A DNA stretch of 64,000 nt. Source: CAVXEH01 sp963805645 (lineage in GTDB: Bacteria; Chloroflexota; Limnocylindria; QHBO01). Below the pieces are notes generated by a model. It ran no database searches and was not told where the DNA came from. It saw only the letters and a program-made list of their open reading frames with translations. The stretch lies in NCBI GenBank assembly GCA_963805645.1, contig CAWDVA010000007.1, forward strand, positions 372,001-436,000, written 5' to 3'. The translations under genes were made by a program, and so were the position numbers. Of this stretch, positions 50,768 through 60,103 are shown one piece after another. Numbering within the stretch: the first letter of the stretch is position 1; the number at the start of each line of letters is the position of its first letter.

Positions 50768-51145
50768 GTGGGTTTCTTCCGCTACTGGTTCCGCGCCGTG
50801 CGCGAGGGCTTCCGCGATCCCGCGGCACGGCCGCTCTTCCTGTCGGTCGCCGCGCTCCTGGCAACCGGGACCGTCGTCTACGCCATCTTCGAGCGCTGGT
50901 CGCTGCTGGACTCGCTCTACTTCAGTGTCATGACCCTCACAACGGTCGGCTACGGCGACTTCGCCCCGCACACCGTGGCCGGCAAGGTCTTCACCATGGT
51001 CTACGTCCTGGCCGGCATCGCGGTGATCCTGGCGTTCGCTGACGCGGTGCTCAAGCGCGCGGTTGAGATCCGCTCCCGCGAGCACCAGGCCGATGGCGGC
51101 GCCACTCCGTCCCCCGCGCGATCGCGGGGTGCCGTCCACGATTGA
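50768..51145 (+). CDS. Two-helix potassium channel
   Basis: A 125-residue Ion_trans_2-type subunit. Helices LFLSVAALLATGTVVYAIFE and VFTMVYVLAGIAVILAFADA flank the pore loop with the selectivity filter TTVGYGDF. GTG at 50768 follows GAAGGGAGG. No regulatory RCK domain is fused. Four subunits would form the channel. Confidence 0.9.
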   Translation: MGFFRYWFRAVREGFRDPAARPLFLSVAALLATGTVVYAIFERWSLLDSLYFSVMTLTTVGYGDFAPHTVAGKVFTMVYVLAGIAVILAFADAVLKRAVEIRSREHQADGGATPSPARSRGAVHD

Positions 51146-51391
51146 CTGCGAACGGCACGGCGGCTGCCAACAGGACGGCCGTGACCGATACAGCGAACGA
51201 ATCGCGCCGGAAGCGCTTGCCGGGCGGGGTTTGGCACATACGGCGAACACGCAGCAGCACGAACGCAGCCGCGGAGCGGACCTCACGCTCACCGGTGTTC
51301 GACACATCGAACAATGCCGGCGCAGGTACCGGCTGAGGCACGAAATGGCCGATGTAAAGAACAGGGCCGAGGGAGGCGGCGCTGACGCGGG

Positions 51392-52102
51392 CTAGAAGTC
51401 GAAGGACGGTGACGTCGCGCTGACGAAGCCGCTGGCGATGCCGTCCGGCTGGGTGAACTCGTGGAGAAGCATCTGGAGGTCGCGGATGGCCGCCGCGACC
51501 GTATCGGCCCCACCGTCGTGCTGAGCCTCGACGGTGATCAGCACCTCGGTCGTCTCCGGTCCCGACGCGCTCTCGGCCGACTGCCGCCAGCACCATCGGC
51601 GCGCGCTCACCAACCCGGCCTCGTCCACGAAGATCACCTCGCCCGGATCGGGATGCTGGGTCTCGCCCGATCCGAGGTCCGTGAAGCGCTCGTCGCCGCT
51701 GGCCAGGGCCACCGTGGTGCCACCGGTCGCCGCGCGCTGGTCGAAGACCGCCACCGGCAGGGCGTGGGTGATGCTGACCAGGTTGCCGATGTCGACGAGC
51801 AGGTTGATAGAGGGAATCGACCCTTGCTTGGTCAGGCGCCGCAGGAGCGCCTCGGCCGCGGACCGATAGCCGGTGGGGTCCACGCCAAAGGCCCGGAACG
51901 CGCGCCGCCAGGCAGCCAGGCTGGGCAGCTCGGAGAGCGGTGTGTCGCCAATCATGGTTCGCACGGCGACCTGCTCCGCGTCGAAGCGGGCCACCAGTGT
52001 GTCGGGGGAGGGCCCGTTCTCCAGACCGACGGCGTGGATGACCCCGCCCTGGACCGCCGGGTAGCGTTCGATGATCGCGGCGTCGTACCGGAAGCTCGGC
52101 AT
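51392..52102 (-). CDS. B3/4 domain-containing protein (PheT-like tRNA-editing domain)
   Basis: A 236-residue protein. WRRAFRAFGVDPTGYRSAAE, LLRRLTKQGSIPSINLLVDI and GNLVSITHALPVAVFDQ are the B3/4 pattern found in the phenylalanyl-tRNA synthetase beta chain and in free-standing proteins. GEVIFVDEAGLVSARRWCWR completes the domain. The free-standing forms may edit mischarged tRNA or modify free substrates. The 246 bases between it and the channel gene hold nothing evident. Confidence 0.87.
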   Translation of the reverse strand: MPSFRYDAAIIERYPAVQGGVIHAVGLENGPSPDTLVARFDAEQVAVRTMIGDTPLSELPSLAAWRRAFRAFGVDPTGYRSAAEALLRRLTKQGSIPSINLLVDIGNLVSITHALPVAVFDQRAATGGTTVALASGDERFTDLGSGETQHPDPGEVIFVDEAGLVSARRWCWRQSAESASGPETTEVLITVEAQHDGGADTVAAAIRDLQMLLHEFTQPDGIASGFVSATSPSFDF

Positions 52103-52111
52103 GCCGCGATC

Positions 52112-53200
52112 CTAGCCCGTCACACCAGCGCTCGTGCGTCCTCTTGTTGATGCTCGATGCTTCTTCTTGGCGACCTGCAGCGCGGCGTCGGCTCGGGCCA
52201 CCAGCTCGTCCAACGCGTCTTCGTCCAATCCCTGTCTGGCGACCAGCTCCGCAAGACCCACGCTGACGCCGATTCCGGCCTCGCTCATGAGCGCTCCCGC
52301 CATGTGGTCGAACCGCGTTTCGACCTCCGCGAGGCTCGCCCCTCCTAGGCCACAGAGGAACTCGTCACCCCCGAAGCGGACCACCGGATCGTAGCTCCTC
52401 AGGTGCGATCGCAGGGCCTCCGCCACGCGTCGCAGGACCTCGTCGCCCACCGGGTGGCCGTCGCGGTCGTTGACCTCCTTGAGGCGGTCCACGTCAACGA
52501 ATGCAAGCACGAACCGACCGTCTCCCCGTCTGGCGCGCTCGATCTCCTGCGTTATGGCGAGCGTGCCGCTGTTGCGACGAAACGCTCCGGTGAGGTCATC
52601 GAGATGGGCCTGGTGCAGTGCGACCTCCAGGTGCCTGCGTTCGCGCGCGGCCCGGGCACGATCTTCCGCGGCCCGGGCACGATCTTCCGCGGCCCGGGCG
52701 CGAAGCGCCGCCATCTGTGCGACGAGCGGCGCACTGGAGGCGTCCAGCGCCGCTTCGAAAGCCTCCGAGCGGCGATCACGCTGACTCGCCGTGTCATCGC
52801 GCTCGGCGGCCGTTCTCAGCCGGTCGCGCTCAATGGCAGCACGGGCACTGCCGGTGATCAGCCGATGGACCGCGGTCCTCTCGCGCTGCTGTCGCACCTC
52901 GAGGCTCTGCGGGTCACCTTCGCCACGGGCCGCTGCATTGGCATCGGCGAGCGCCTGGTCTGAGTCGGCGGCCGCCTGGTCGCTTGCGGCATCGGCGGCA
53001 TCTCGCTCGGACGCGGTCTGGTCGGCATCGGACGCCGTCTGGTCGGCATCGGACGCCGTCTGGTCGGCATCGGACGCCGTCTGGTCGGCATCGGACCGTG
53101 TTCCCCCTGCGGCGGGACGGTGGGCAGCCTCCGCCCCGCCGCGATCAGCACCAATGCGCCTGTGGCGCTCGTGCAGGGTGGCCCGGGTCGAGCGAGTCAC
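52112..53200 (-). CDS. Diguanylate cyclase with long repetitive coiled-coil N-terminus
   Basis: A 362-residue protein. Residues about 35-65 are four copies of the heptad DADQTAS, followed by an Ala/Asp/Glu/Arg-rich coiled coil (residues 65-200) that includes repeated DRARAAE units. The C-terminal GGDEF domain reads HLDDLTGAFRRNSGTLAITQ, LAFVDVDRLKEVNDRDGHPV, GDEVLRRVAEALR and VRFGGDEFLCGLGG, where GGDEF is intact. There is no membrane helix, so it is a soluble enzyme making c-di-GMP. The heptads probably drive oligomerisation. It lies nine bases after the B3/4 gene start on the same strand. Confidence 0.9.
   Translation of the reverse strand: MTRSTRATLHERHRRIGADRGGAEAAHRPAAGGTRSDADQTASDADQTASDADQTASDADQTASERDAADAASDQAAADSDQALADANAAARGEGDPQSLEVRQQRERTAVHRLITGSARAAIERDRLRTAAERDDTASQRDRRSEAFEAALDASSAPLVAQMAALRARAAEDRARAAEDRARAARERRHLEVALHQAHLDDLTGAFRRNSGTLAITQEIERARRGDGRFVLAFVDVDRLKEVNDRDGHPVGDEVLRRVAEALRSHLRSYDPVVRFGGDEFLCGLGGASLAEVETRFDHMAGALMSEAGIGVSVGLAELVARQGLDEDALDELVARADAALQVAKKKHRASTRGRTSAGVTG
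52649..52711. repeat. 21-bp tandem repeat encoding DRARAAE
   Basis: GGCCCGGGCACGATCTTCCG repeats with a 21-base period for two full copies and one diverged copy, inside the coiled coil of the diguanylate cyclase. Confidence 0.75.
53007..53097. repeat. 21-bp tandem repeat encoding DADQTAS
   Basis: TCTGGTCGGCATCGGACGCC units repeat four times at a 21-base period near the 5' end of the diguanylate cyclase gene. In-frame copy-number changes are likely between strains. Confidence 0.8.
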
Positions 53201-53426
53201 AGGCGACCGGCTCTTCGGATCGCGCCGCTCCCGACGATCATCATGCTCACGGGCTCACCTCTGCACCGATACTCATGGCGAGGTCGAAGCCGCGCGGCGG
53301 GTCGGGGAAGCTGGGTCTGCTTGCGGCTCCTACCAGCACCTCGTGCCGAGAGACTGGCGCCACTTGTGCCGTCTGTCATGACAGATCGTCATTCCGTACC
53401 AGCGGGATGGGCACAGTGGTGCTGCG

Positions 53427-54200
53427 TCAGCCAGGGTCGCCGCTCTCCTGCGCGTGCCATCCCTCGTTCGAGAACGTGGGGATGAATCGATACCCCTTGC
53501 CCGGTACGGTCGCGATGAAACGGGGACGCCGGTAGTCGTCCTGCAGCTTGACGCGCAGCCCCCGGACATGGCGGTCAACGATGTTGCTCTCCGCGATGAA
53601 ATCGATTCCCCAGATGGCGTCCAGGATCTCCTCGCGGGTGGTCGTCCGGCCGCTGCGGCTCGCAAGCAGATAGAGGATGTTCTGTTCAATCCCCGAAAGG
53701 TGCACGACCGATTGTCCGGCACGCACCTGCCGATTGACGATGTCAATCTCGATCTCCCCCAGCTGAATGGTGGGCACGACCGGATGATCGATGCCGGATG
53801 CGCGCCTCGTGATCACGATCGCGCGGGCCACCAGCTCTTCTGGCGAGAACGGCACGACAAGGATGTCATCGACGCCGAGGTCAAACGCCCACAGCTTGGT
53901 CCTGAGGTCGCCCCGGCGCGTGAGGGCCAGGCTCGGCGTGATGGGCCGCTTCAACGTGCTGGGGCCACGGAGCTCCTCGAGCAGCGCGGAGCTGTCGGCG
54001 TGATCCATCTCGACCACGGCCAGGTGTGGGCGCCAGTCGGCGATGATGGCGTTCGCCTCCGCCAGGCACGTCGCGGCGCGCACCTGAAACAGACCGTGGT
54101 TGAGCGCGAGTTCAATGAGGTCCACCATCGACTGGTGGTCGTGAAGGACCAATGCTCGGCGGACGTCGACTCCGGCCGCGTCCGTTTGGATACTGGTCAT
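53427..54200 (-). CDS. Response regulator with degenerate receiver and winged helix
   Basis: A 257-residue protein started at ATG 54200 (MTSIQTDAAG); a longer frame upstream is not plausible. The receiver-like half (about 15-130) has LVLHDHQSMVDLIELALNHG but its phospho-acceptor position reads HLAVVEMDHAD, with E where D is expected, and the usual lysine is replaced (DDILVVPFSPEEL). The C-terminal half is a normal OmpR-type winged helix (HLSGIEQNILYLLASRSGRT, ESNIVDRHVRGLRVKL, TVPGKGYRFIP). It probably works without phosphorylation. It is divergent from the pentapeptide gene. Confidence 0.85.
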   Translation of the reverse strand: MTSIQTDAAGVDVRRALVLHDHQSMVDLIELALNHGLFQVRAATCLAEANAIIADWRPHLAVVEMDHADSSALLEELRGPSTLKRPITPSLALTRRGDLRTKLWAFDLGVDDILVVPFSPEELVARAIVITRRASGIDHPVVPTIQLGEIEIDIVNRQVRAGQSVVHLSGIEQNILYLLASRSGRTTTREEILDAIWGIDFIAESNIVDRHVRGLRVKLQDDYRRPRFIATVPGKGYRFIPTFSNEGWHAQESGDPG

Positions 54201-54351
54201 GGCCGCTCCCTTCGGCTGAGACCTGCCGATGCTGCGCTCGGTGCCTGGCCGCACCAATGGTTCGAAAGGGCTAGCACGGTCCCACCCCCGCGGCGACGGC
54301 CGGGGGATGCGCCGCGACATTCGGAGCACATGGCTACGGTCGTGGCCGACA

Positions 54352-54974
54352 ATGGTTCGGATGCGGAACTTCGGCCTGGACGCCGCCACCCTTGAGGATC
54401 GCCGCGACTACGACGGGGTCGCCTTCGCCGATCTGGATCTCTCTGGCCAGGCGGCGCGCGGCGCGCGCTTCGTCGAGTGCCGGTTCGAACGATGCAACCT
54501 GGACGGGGCGCAGCTCGCCCGTATCCGCCTGCTGGACTCCGCGCTCGTTGAGGTTCAGGGCGCCAGCCTTGACCTCGCGGACTCCACCTGCGCGGCACCA
54601 CGCTTGAAGGTGCACGCCTGGGCGCGGTGGCCCTCACGGGCGCGAGCTGGACCGATGTCACCGTCACCGGCTGCAAGCTGGGCTACGTCAACCTGGCCGA
54701 TGCGCGCCTGGAGGACGTCACGTTCTCAGCGTGCGAGATCGGCACCCTCGACCTGCGGATGGCTCAGGCGCGGGACGTGTCGTTCGCGGACTGCACGGTC
54801 GACGAGCTCAACGTGTCCGGCGCCACCCTGGCCGACGTCGACCTGTCCGGGGCACGCCTCCGCTCACTGGTGGGCGTCGAGAGCCTCCGCGGCGCGGTGG
54901 TGAGCCGCGGGCAGCTCGCTGACCTGGCGCCTCTCTTCGCGGAGCAGCTGGGGATCGATGTGAGGGCCGGCTAG
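54352..54974 (+). pseudogene. Pentapeptide-repeat protein split by a frameshift
   Basis: The first part (ATG 54352 or 54361) reads GVAFADLDLSGQAARGARFV, ECRFERCNLDGAQLARIRLL and LVEVQGASLDLADST; the second part, one frame over, reads GTTLEGARLGAVALTGASWT, CKLGYVNLADARLEDVTF and LNVSGATLADVDLSGARLRS. Both are A(D/N)LxX-type pentapeptide repeats that fold as a right-handed beta helix. The break falls near 54589-54592; one added base there joins the halves into a protein of about 207 residues. Relatives include DNA-mimicking gyrase protectors, but many have no known role. Confidence 0.8.
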
Positions 54975-54992
54975 GTCACGCTCTTTAGATCG

Positions 54993-56484
54993 CTACGCGC
55001 CGAAGATGCGGGCGTAGATGTCCTGGCCGTGGCTGGTGGGGAGCGGTTCCCCCGCCACGATCCGGAATGTCCGGGTCCCGTCCGGCAGGCGCTCGGCGCG
55101 CAGGAAGGCCGCGTCGCCGTCGAGGTCGCCCCGCAGACCGGCCGCCATCTCGTACATGTGGGTCACGTAGGCGACCTTGACCCCGCTCTCCAGCAGCGCG
55201 CGCACGATCTGGCGCCCGATCTCCGAGCCCTCGCGCTCGTTCGTGGAGGCGAACGACTCGTTGAGAAGCACCAGCGCGCCCGGTGAAACCTCGTCGACGA
55301 TGGCGCTCATCCGGCCCAGCTCCTCGTCGAGCTTGCCGCTGCGGAGCAGCGCATCCTCCTCCCGCTTGAAGTGGGTGAAGAGGCCATGCCGGACATCGGC
55401 GCGGAAGGACTCCGCCGGCACGAACATCCCGGCCTGCATCATCAGCTGGGCCACGCCCAGGCCGCGCAGGAACGTGGACTTGCCGCCGCGGTTGGCGCCG
55501 GTCACGACCAGCAGAGCGCGGCCTTCCGCGTCCACGTCGCTGCCCACCACGCGCTCCGCGACCCATGGCCAGGCTCAGCGGCGCGTCGTAGAGGCCCCGG
55601 GTGGCGAGGGACGGTGAACCGGGCGCCATCGGCTCGGGCATGCACAGCGGCTCGCCCTTGGCCTGCAGAGCATCGGCCAGGTTGCAGCAGCCCAGGTAGA
55701 AGCCCAGCTCCGCGCGGAGCTGGGCAAAGTAGCTCACGACGTGGTCCGTCGACTCGCCCAGGGCACTCGCCGCCTGCGCGATCCCTCGTCCACGGAGGGC
55801 GCCCAGTGCCTCCGCCCCGGACGTATCCCGCGGGTCCAGCTCCCACGTGTGGCTCTCCTCCCCCGCCAGGCCGATGCGCTCGCGCCAGCCGGCCCGACCG
55901 ACGCGACGCCGGAGCACGTAGGCGGTGTCGGGATTCACCGCGCCCAGCGTGGCGGAGAGGATCACCCCGCCCTGGAAGCGCAGGCGCCGGAGGTGCTCGT
56001 CCACGGTCTGCAGGTAGGCGTCGTCCAGTTCCCGGTCCAGCTCGCCATAGAGGCGCTGGAACCCGTCCGACGCGAAGGCGGGTGCCTGCTCGCGGGCGAT
56101 CTCCCGCATGCGGCGGAGCGATACGACAAGGCGGCCAAGCAGCTCCGTGGACCGATGGAGCAGCGACGCCGGGAAGCGCGTCGAGTAGATCCAGTGCTTG
56201 CGCTCCTCCTCGACGGCGGCCACCGCGATGGCGTACAGCTCACGCACGACGTCCGGATGGGCGAGGCAGTCGGCCAGGACCCCCTGCCGGTACCGGATCT
56301 CGCCGGGGTCGTCCAGGCTGCGCAGGAGCGCTCCGTGCGCAGCGTGGCGCAGGTACTTGTCGCCGGCGGCCATGGCGTTGAGCAGGATGCCCAGGCCCAG
56401 GTCGGCGAGCAGGTCCTCCGCATTCGGCGGCAGGGGCGCCTCGAGGTCCAGGTCGCGATCCGGAAACGCCAGGCAGACCTTCAT
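54993..56484 (-). pseudogene. MutS-like ATPase (second of a tandem pair), frameshifted
   Basis: The frame from ATG 56484 reads MKVCLAFPDRDLDLEAPLPP, LGLGILLNAMAAGDKYLRHA and RYRQGVLADCLAHPDVVREL, an N-terminus typical of MutS-related proteins that carry only the lever and ATPase regions. After LYDAPLSLAMG near 55563 the frame is lost, and the ATPase domain continues one frame over: VVTGANRGGKSTFLRGLG (Walker A), VSPGALVLLNESFAST (Walker B) and VAYVTHMYEMAAGL, ending at 54993. Removing one G near 55565 restores a protein of about 496 residues. It overlaps the next MutS-like gene by ATGA. Confidence 0.82.
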
Positions 56485-58100
56485 CGGGCGAGCCGAGCCT
56501 TCACGCTCGGATAGGTGAGCCGATGCTTCTCGGCAATGGCCATGGCGTAGGCCAGGCCGTCCGGCGGCCGCCGCACGATGCGGAACGTCCGGCGCGCGTC
56601 GTCGTCGGGATCCACGCTGCTGACCATGCTGACGATCGCGGGGTCCAGGGCCACGAGCTCGTCCAGGAAGGTGACGACCACGCAGTGCAGGCCGCAGTCG
56701 AGGATCCGTCGAAGGACCTGCGTGCCGATGAAGCGCTGGTCGTCGACGGTTGTGGAGCTGAAGCTCTCGTTCATGATCACCAGGCTCGCGGCCGTTGCGC
56801 GCTCGAGGATGGCGCGGATCCGGCGCAGGTCGTCCTCCAGCTTGCTGCTGAGGTCCTCCACCTGCTCGGCACGCTCGAAGTGGGTGAAGATGCCGTCCAC
56901 GAGCGGCAGGCGGACCTCCTCTCCGGGAACGGGCACGCCGACGCGGACCAGGTGATGCAGCTGGCCGATGGCGCGGGCAAACGTCGTCTTGCCACCCTGG
57001 TTTGGTCCCGAGACGAGGATGAGCCGCTCGCCGTCGTCCAAGGCGACGTCGTTGGGGACCACCCGCGTGCCGCTCCCCAGGAGCGAGCCGGCCAGGGCCA
57101 GGTCGAACGTTCCGCGGATGGCCATCGCGGAGCCCGGATCGCCCACCACCGGGTAGCAGAAGCGCAGGCCCAGCTCGCCCTGCACGCGCTCCGCGTGGTC
57201 GTGGTAGGCGACATAGAAGCGGATCTCACGATCGAAGCGATCGATGACCGGGTCCAGGAACGCGGCGTGGGCGGCCGCATACGCGCGGAGTGCGTCGAAG
57301 ACGTCCGGATGGAGCCGCGCGACCCGCTCCAGGATGGCCGCCTCGACGTGATTCATGTCCGAGCCGGCGTCGAAGCGCCACTCGTACGGCTTGGTGCTTC
57401 CCTGCCGGAACTTCTCGAAGGTCTGGAGCACCTCCGCGCTGTAGTCGGGCTCGGGACGCGCCCGGGTCACGGTGACCTTCGCGCCCTGGATCCGGAGCCG
57501 GTATGTGACCTGCTCCAGGGCGGTTCGCGTCCGCTGCGTGTCGTCGGCGAGGCTCCGAAACGTCTCCGATGCGAGGTACCGCCCCAGGTGGTCGGTGAAG
57601 GCGACGAGTCCGGCCGACCGCGGACCGGCCACCCCCAGCTGCTCGGCCAGAACCGTCGCGGCTACGCGGTAGGCCTCGGCGGCGCTTAGCAGCCAGCGTT
57701 CGCGGTCGAAGGCGTAGTGCGTCTTGTCCGCGTGCACCAGGCGACGGCGCACGGTCTGCATGGATTCGCCGAATTCACGGATGGCGGGCAGCACCGCCGG
57801 GTTCTCCAGGTCACGGAAGACGTCGTGGCGGTACGCGACGGCGTCGACATCGGTCAGGGGCACCCGAAAGACCCAGGCCAGGTCGCGGGTGGTCGCGTCC
57901 GAGAGCACCGAGCCGACGATGTCCCCGAGGTGGAGGTCCGCGAAGCAGGCAGGCTCCTCCACGTCGCCCGCGGGCATGCGATCCCCGTCCCCGGTAAACA
58001 GGATGCTGTGGAACGGCGTGGGACCCACCTCCGCGGTGCCGGTTGAAGGTGGCCCCGGAAGCGAAAATGGCTCCCGGAGCCTTGCTCCAGAAGCCATCAC
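56481..58100 (-). CDS. MutS-like ATPase (first of a tandem pair)
   Basis: A 539-residue protein. FHSILFTGDGDRMPAGDVEE, PACFADLHLGDIVGSVLSD and LTDVDAVAYRHDVFRDLENP open the chain; helices like the MutS lever follow (about 90-330), then the ATPase domain: LILVSGPNQGGKTTFARAIG (Walker A), ATAASLVIMNESFSSTTVDD (Walker B) and HCVVVTFLDELVALD. The mismatch-recognition domain of MutS is absent, so it is not a standard repair protein. It is coupled to a related gene by ATGA, and the two probably form a heterodimer. Such pairs occur in several phyla without assigned function. Confidence 0.85.
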   Translation of the reverse strand: MMASGARLREPFSLPGPPSTGTAEVGPTPFHSILFTGDGDRMPAGDVEEPACFADLHLGDIVGSVLSDATTRDLAWVFRVPLTDVDAVAYRHDVFRDLENPAVLPAIREFGESMQTVRRRLVHADKTHYAFDRERWLLSAAEAYRVAATVLAEQLGVAGPRSAGLVAFTDHLGRYLASETFRSLADDTQRTRTALEQVTYRLRIQGAKVTVTRARPEPDYSAEVLQTFEKFRQGSTKPYEWRFDAGSDMNHVEAAILERVARLHPDVFDALRAYAAAHAAFLDPVIDRFDREIRFYVAYHDHAERVQGELGLRFCYPVVGDPGSAMAIRGTFDLALAGSLLGSGTRVVPNDVALDDGERLILVSGPNQGGKTTFARAIGQLHHLVRVGVPVPGEEVRLPLVDGIFTHFERAEQVEDLSSKLEDDLRRIRAILERATAASLVIMNESFSSTTVDDQRFIGTQVLRRILDCGLHCVVVTFLDELVALDPAIVSMVSSVDPDDDARRTFRIVRRPPDGLAYAMAIAEKHRLTYPSVKARLAR

Positions 58101-58173
58101 CCGTCAGACGGGAATCAACGCGAGCTTCATCGCGTATCGGTTGCGCCGATTGTTCTGCCCGGGCGCACGGGTG

Positions 58174-58806
58174 TCAACTCGGAGGAGCCAGCGCCCGGCT
58201 CGGAACGGCGGCACCGGCTCCATCCGCCCACGCGCCGACGGCTGCCAGCCACAGCGGCGCGACAAGGAACGGGACCTGGCCCAGCAGGTCCACCACGTTG
58301 CCAGCCGCCAGGCCCAGCCCGACCAGGCCCAGGGCAAGGGCCAGCGGCGCCCTGCGCCCGACCAGCCAGCCGACCACGACCAGGATGGGCAACGCAAGGA
58401 GGACCCGCCCCCCGTTGTACAGGGCTCCCTCGCGCTGCCAGGCGGCCAGCGCCCCGGCGGCGTCGAGCTGGCCGCCCGACGCGGCGACGGCAAGGAAGAA
58501 GGCGACCACACCGGCTGCCGCCACCAGACCCGCGGCAAGCAGCAGGCTCAGCACGGTCAGGCGCCGGACCTGATCGGCCATCTCCCGAGCGATCGCCGCG
58601 GCGCTCAGGCAGAGCGCCGCGACCGCCAGCACCCACAGGACATCCCCGACCTGCACGGCGGCGGCGTGGTCGCCGTAGTAGGCCAGGATGGCTGCCCCAT
58701 CGGCGCTGCCAGACGGTTGGCCGTGCCAGATGACCTCCTCGCACAGCGTGAAGGCCGCGGCCGCGAACACCCCGCTCGCCGCGGCAATCCAGGCGAGGCG
58801 GCTCAC
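58174..58806 (-). CDS. Integral membrane protein, about six helices
   Basis: A roughly 210-residue hydrophobic protein started at GTG 58806, overlapping the previous gene as GTGA. Helices include LAWIAAASGVFAAAAFTLCE, VLWVLAVAALCLSAAAIA, LTVLSLLLAAGLVAAAGVV and RVLLALPILVVVGWLVG. No family recognised. Confidence 0.7.
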   Translation of the reverse strand: MSRLAWIAAASGVFAAAAFTLCEEVIWHGQPSGSADGAAILAYYGDHAAAVQVGDVLWVLAVAALCLSAAAIAREMADQVRRLTVLSLLLAAGLVAAAGVVAFFLAVAASGGQLDAAGALAAWQREGALYNGGRVLLALPILVVVGWLVGRRAPLALALGLVGLGLAAGNVVDLLGQVPFLVAPLWLAAVGAWADGAGAAVPSRALAPPS

Positions 58807-59315
58807 GCGGGGTTCGCCACCATGGCGTACTCCTCGATGAGCATCCAGGCGCGTCCGTCCAGGCTGAATTCGTTTCGCCATCGGGCGTGGGTCTCGTCGT
58901 CGATGATCCAGGTCAAGCGGATCCGAGGATAGCCCTCCGCGAGCGACTCGTAGACGAGCTGGTTCCCGTCGATGTGCCCGCGGAAGATGGACAGGTTGGG
59001 GCCGTTGTTGTCCGCGCTCGCAGCCCGGTACTCACCCGCCATGCCGTCCCAGCCGGCGATCCAGTGCAGGCGCCAGGTCAGGACGAAGGTGCCATCGGCC
59101 AGGTGCTGGTCTTGCTGGAAGTCGCAGTCGTACCAGAGCCCGTCCTGGATGAGGCGGCAGGTCGCGTGCCCCTCACCGCTCATCTCCGGCGAGCCGGGGC
59201 CCATGCCGCCGGCCTGGATGGTGCCGGTCCAGCGCCAGTTGCGATAGAAGGGCGCCAGAGCGGCCATTTCCGGTCCCGCAACCTTCGAGGCCGGGAGTGG
59301 AGCCGTGGTCGTCAT
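58803..59315 (-). CDS. DUF1579-like protein
   Basis: A 170-residue cytoplasmic protein with a beta-rich sequence: FYRNWRWTGTIQAGGMGPGS, GEGHATCRLIQDGLWYDCDF, LTWRLHWIAGWDGMAGEYRA, NLSIFRGHIDGNQLVYES and RIRLTWIIDDETHARWRNEF. The pattern (early W-x-G, then G-x-x-x-x-R/C-x-L-x-x-G-x-W) resembles DUF1579 beta-barrel proteins. It is the first of a two-gene unit with the membrane protein at 58174. Confidence 0.6.
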   Translation of the reverse strand: MTTTAPLPASKVAGPEMAALAPFYRNWRWTGTIQAGGMGPGSPEMSGEGHATCRLIQDGLWYDCDFQQDQHLADGTFVLTWRLHWIAGWDGMAGEYRAASADNNGPNLSIFRGHIDGNQLVYESLAEGYPRIRLTWIIDDETHARWRNEFSLDGRAWMLIEEYAMVANPA

Positions 59316-59570
59316 TGCGGTCGTTCCCCTGCGGGGCGGCGGGCGATCCTGGGCGGTCTACCTTGCGCGCGCCCGCGCGATCATCCCGACCGGTTCCGGG
59401 CCCTGCCAGTGCCTGACGGCCCGTGTCGAAGCGATCCTTCGGCCCGCCGATCACGGCGCCATGGCACCGACGCGCAACAGGCCGGATCAGGGCCGGATGA
59501 CCCTTGCGTCCGCCGTGTATGGGCCCGATGGTTTGCGTTCTTACGCACATACGCAATCAGTGAGGTCTCC

Positions 59571-60029
59571 GTGTCCACCAGATCCCGATCCTCTCGTTCT
59601 CGCAAGCGCGCTCCCGTTCAGCGACGCCCTCCGTGGATGCTGCTGGCAGGGGTCGTGGGCGCGCTTGCGATCGCCGGCGTGCTCGCGGTGGGATTGCTGA
59701 GCGGACACGGTGTCACCGAGGTCAGCCCGGCCCAGCTCCAGGCCGAGCTGACCCACAAGGACTTCACGCTCCTCAACGTGAAGACCCCGTACATCGGCGA
59801 GATCGAAGGCACCGACCTGTGGATCCCGTACGACCAGATTGCCGCCCGCACCTCGGAGCTGCCGTCCGACAAGTCGGCGAAGATCGTCGTCTACTGCCGA
59901 ACCGGCAACGAGAGCAGCCTCGCCGTCCAGACGCTCACCAGCCTGGGCTACACGAACCTGGAGGAGCTGACTGGAGGCATGACGGCCTGGACGGCCGCCG
60001 GCGGAACCCTGGTGAGCCTGGCCCGCTGA
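59571..60029 (+). CDS. Membrane-anchored rhodanese-like protein
   Basis: A 152-residue protein started at GTG 59571 after GTGAGG. A basic N-terminus and one helix (MLLAGVVGALAIAGVLAVGL) anchor an extracytoplasmic rhodanese domain: FTLLNVKTPYIGEIEGTDLW, active-site C109 in VVYCRTGNESS and NLEELTGGMTAWTAAGG. It would bind persulfide or act on thiols outside the membrane. It lies directly before a DsbA-like and a VKOR gene, so a role in extracytoplasmic thiol chemistry is likely. Confidence 0.88.
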   Translation: MSTRSRSSRSRKRAPVQRRPPWMLLAGVVGALAIAGVLAVGLLSGHGVTEVSPAQLQAELTHKDFTLLNVKTPYIGEIEGTDLWIPYDQIAARTSELPSDKSAKIVVYCRTGNESSLAVQTLTSLGYTNLEELTGGMTAWTAAGGTLVSLAR

Positions 60030-60103
60030 CCGTCGGGAAGCAATCGACAACTCCCGGTACCCTGTGCTCCGACTCGAGCAATCAATAGACACGGAGCGCA
60101 CTG

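Noticed and set aside
53200..53426. Gene between the diguanylate cyclase and the atypical response regulator
   Set aside because: Short frames exist on both strands but none has a start context or protein-like composition.
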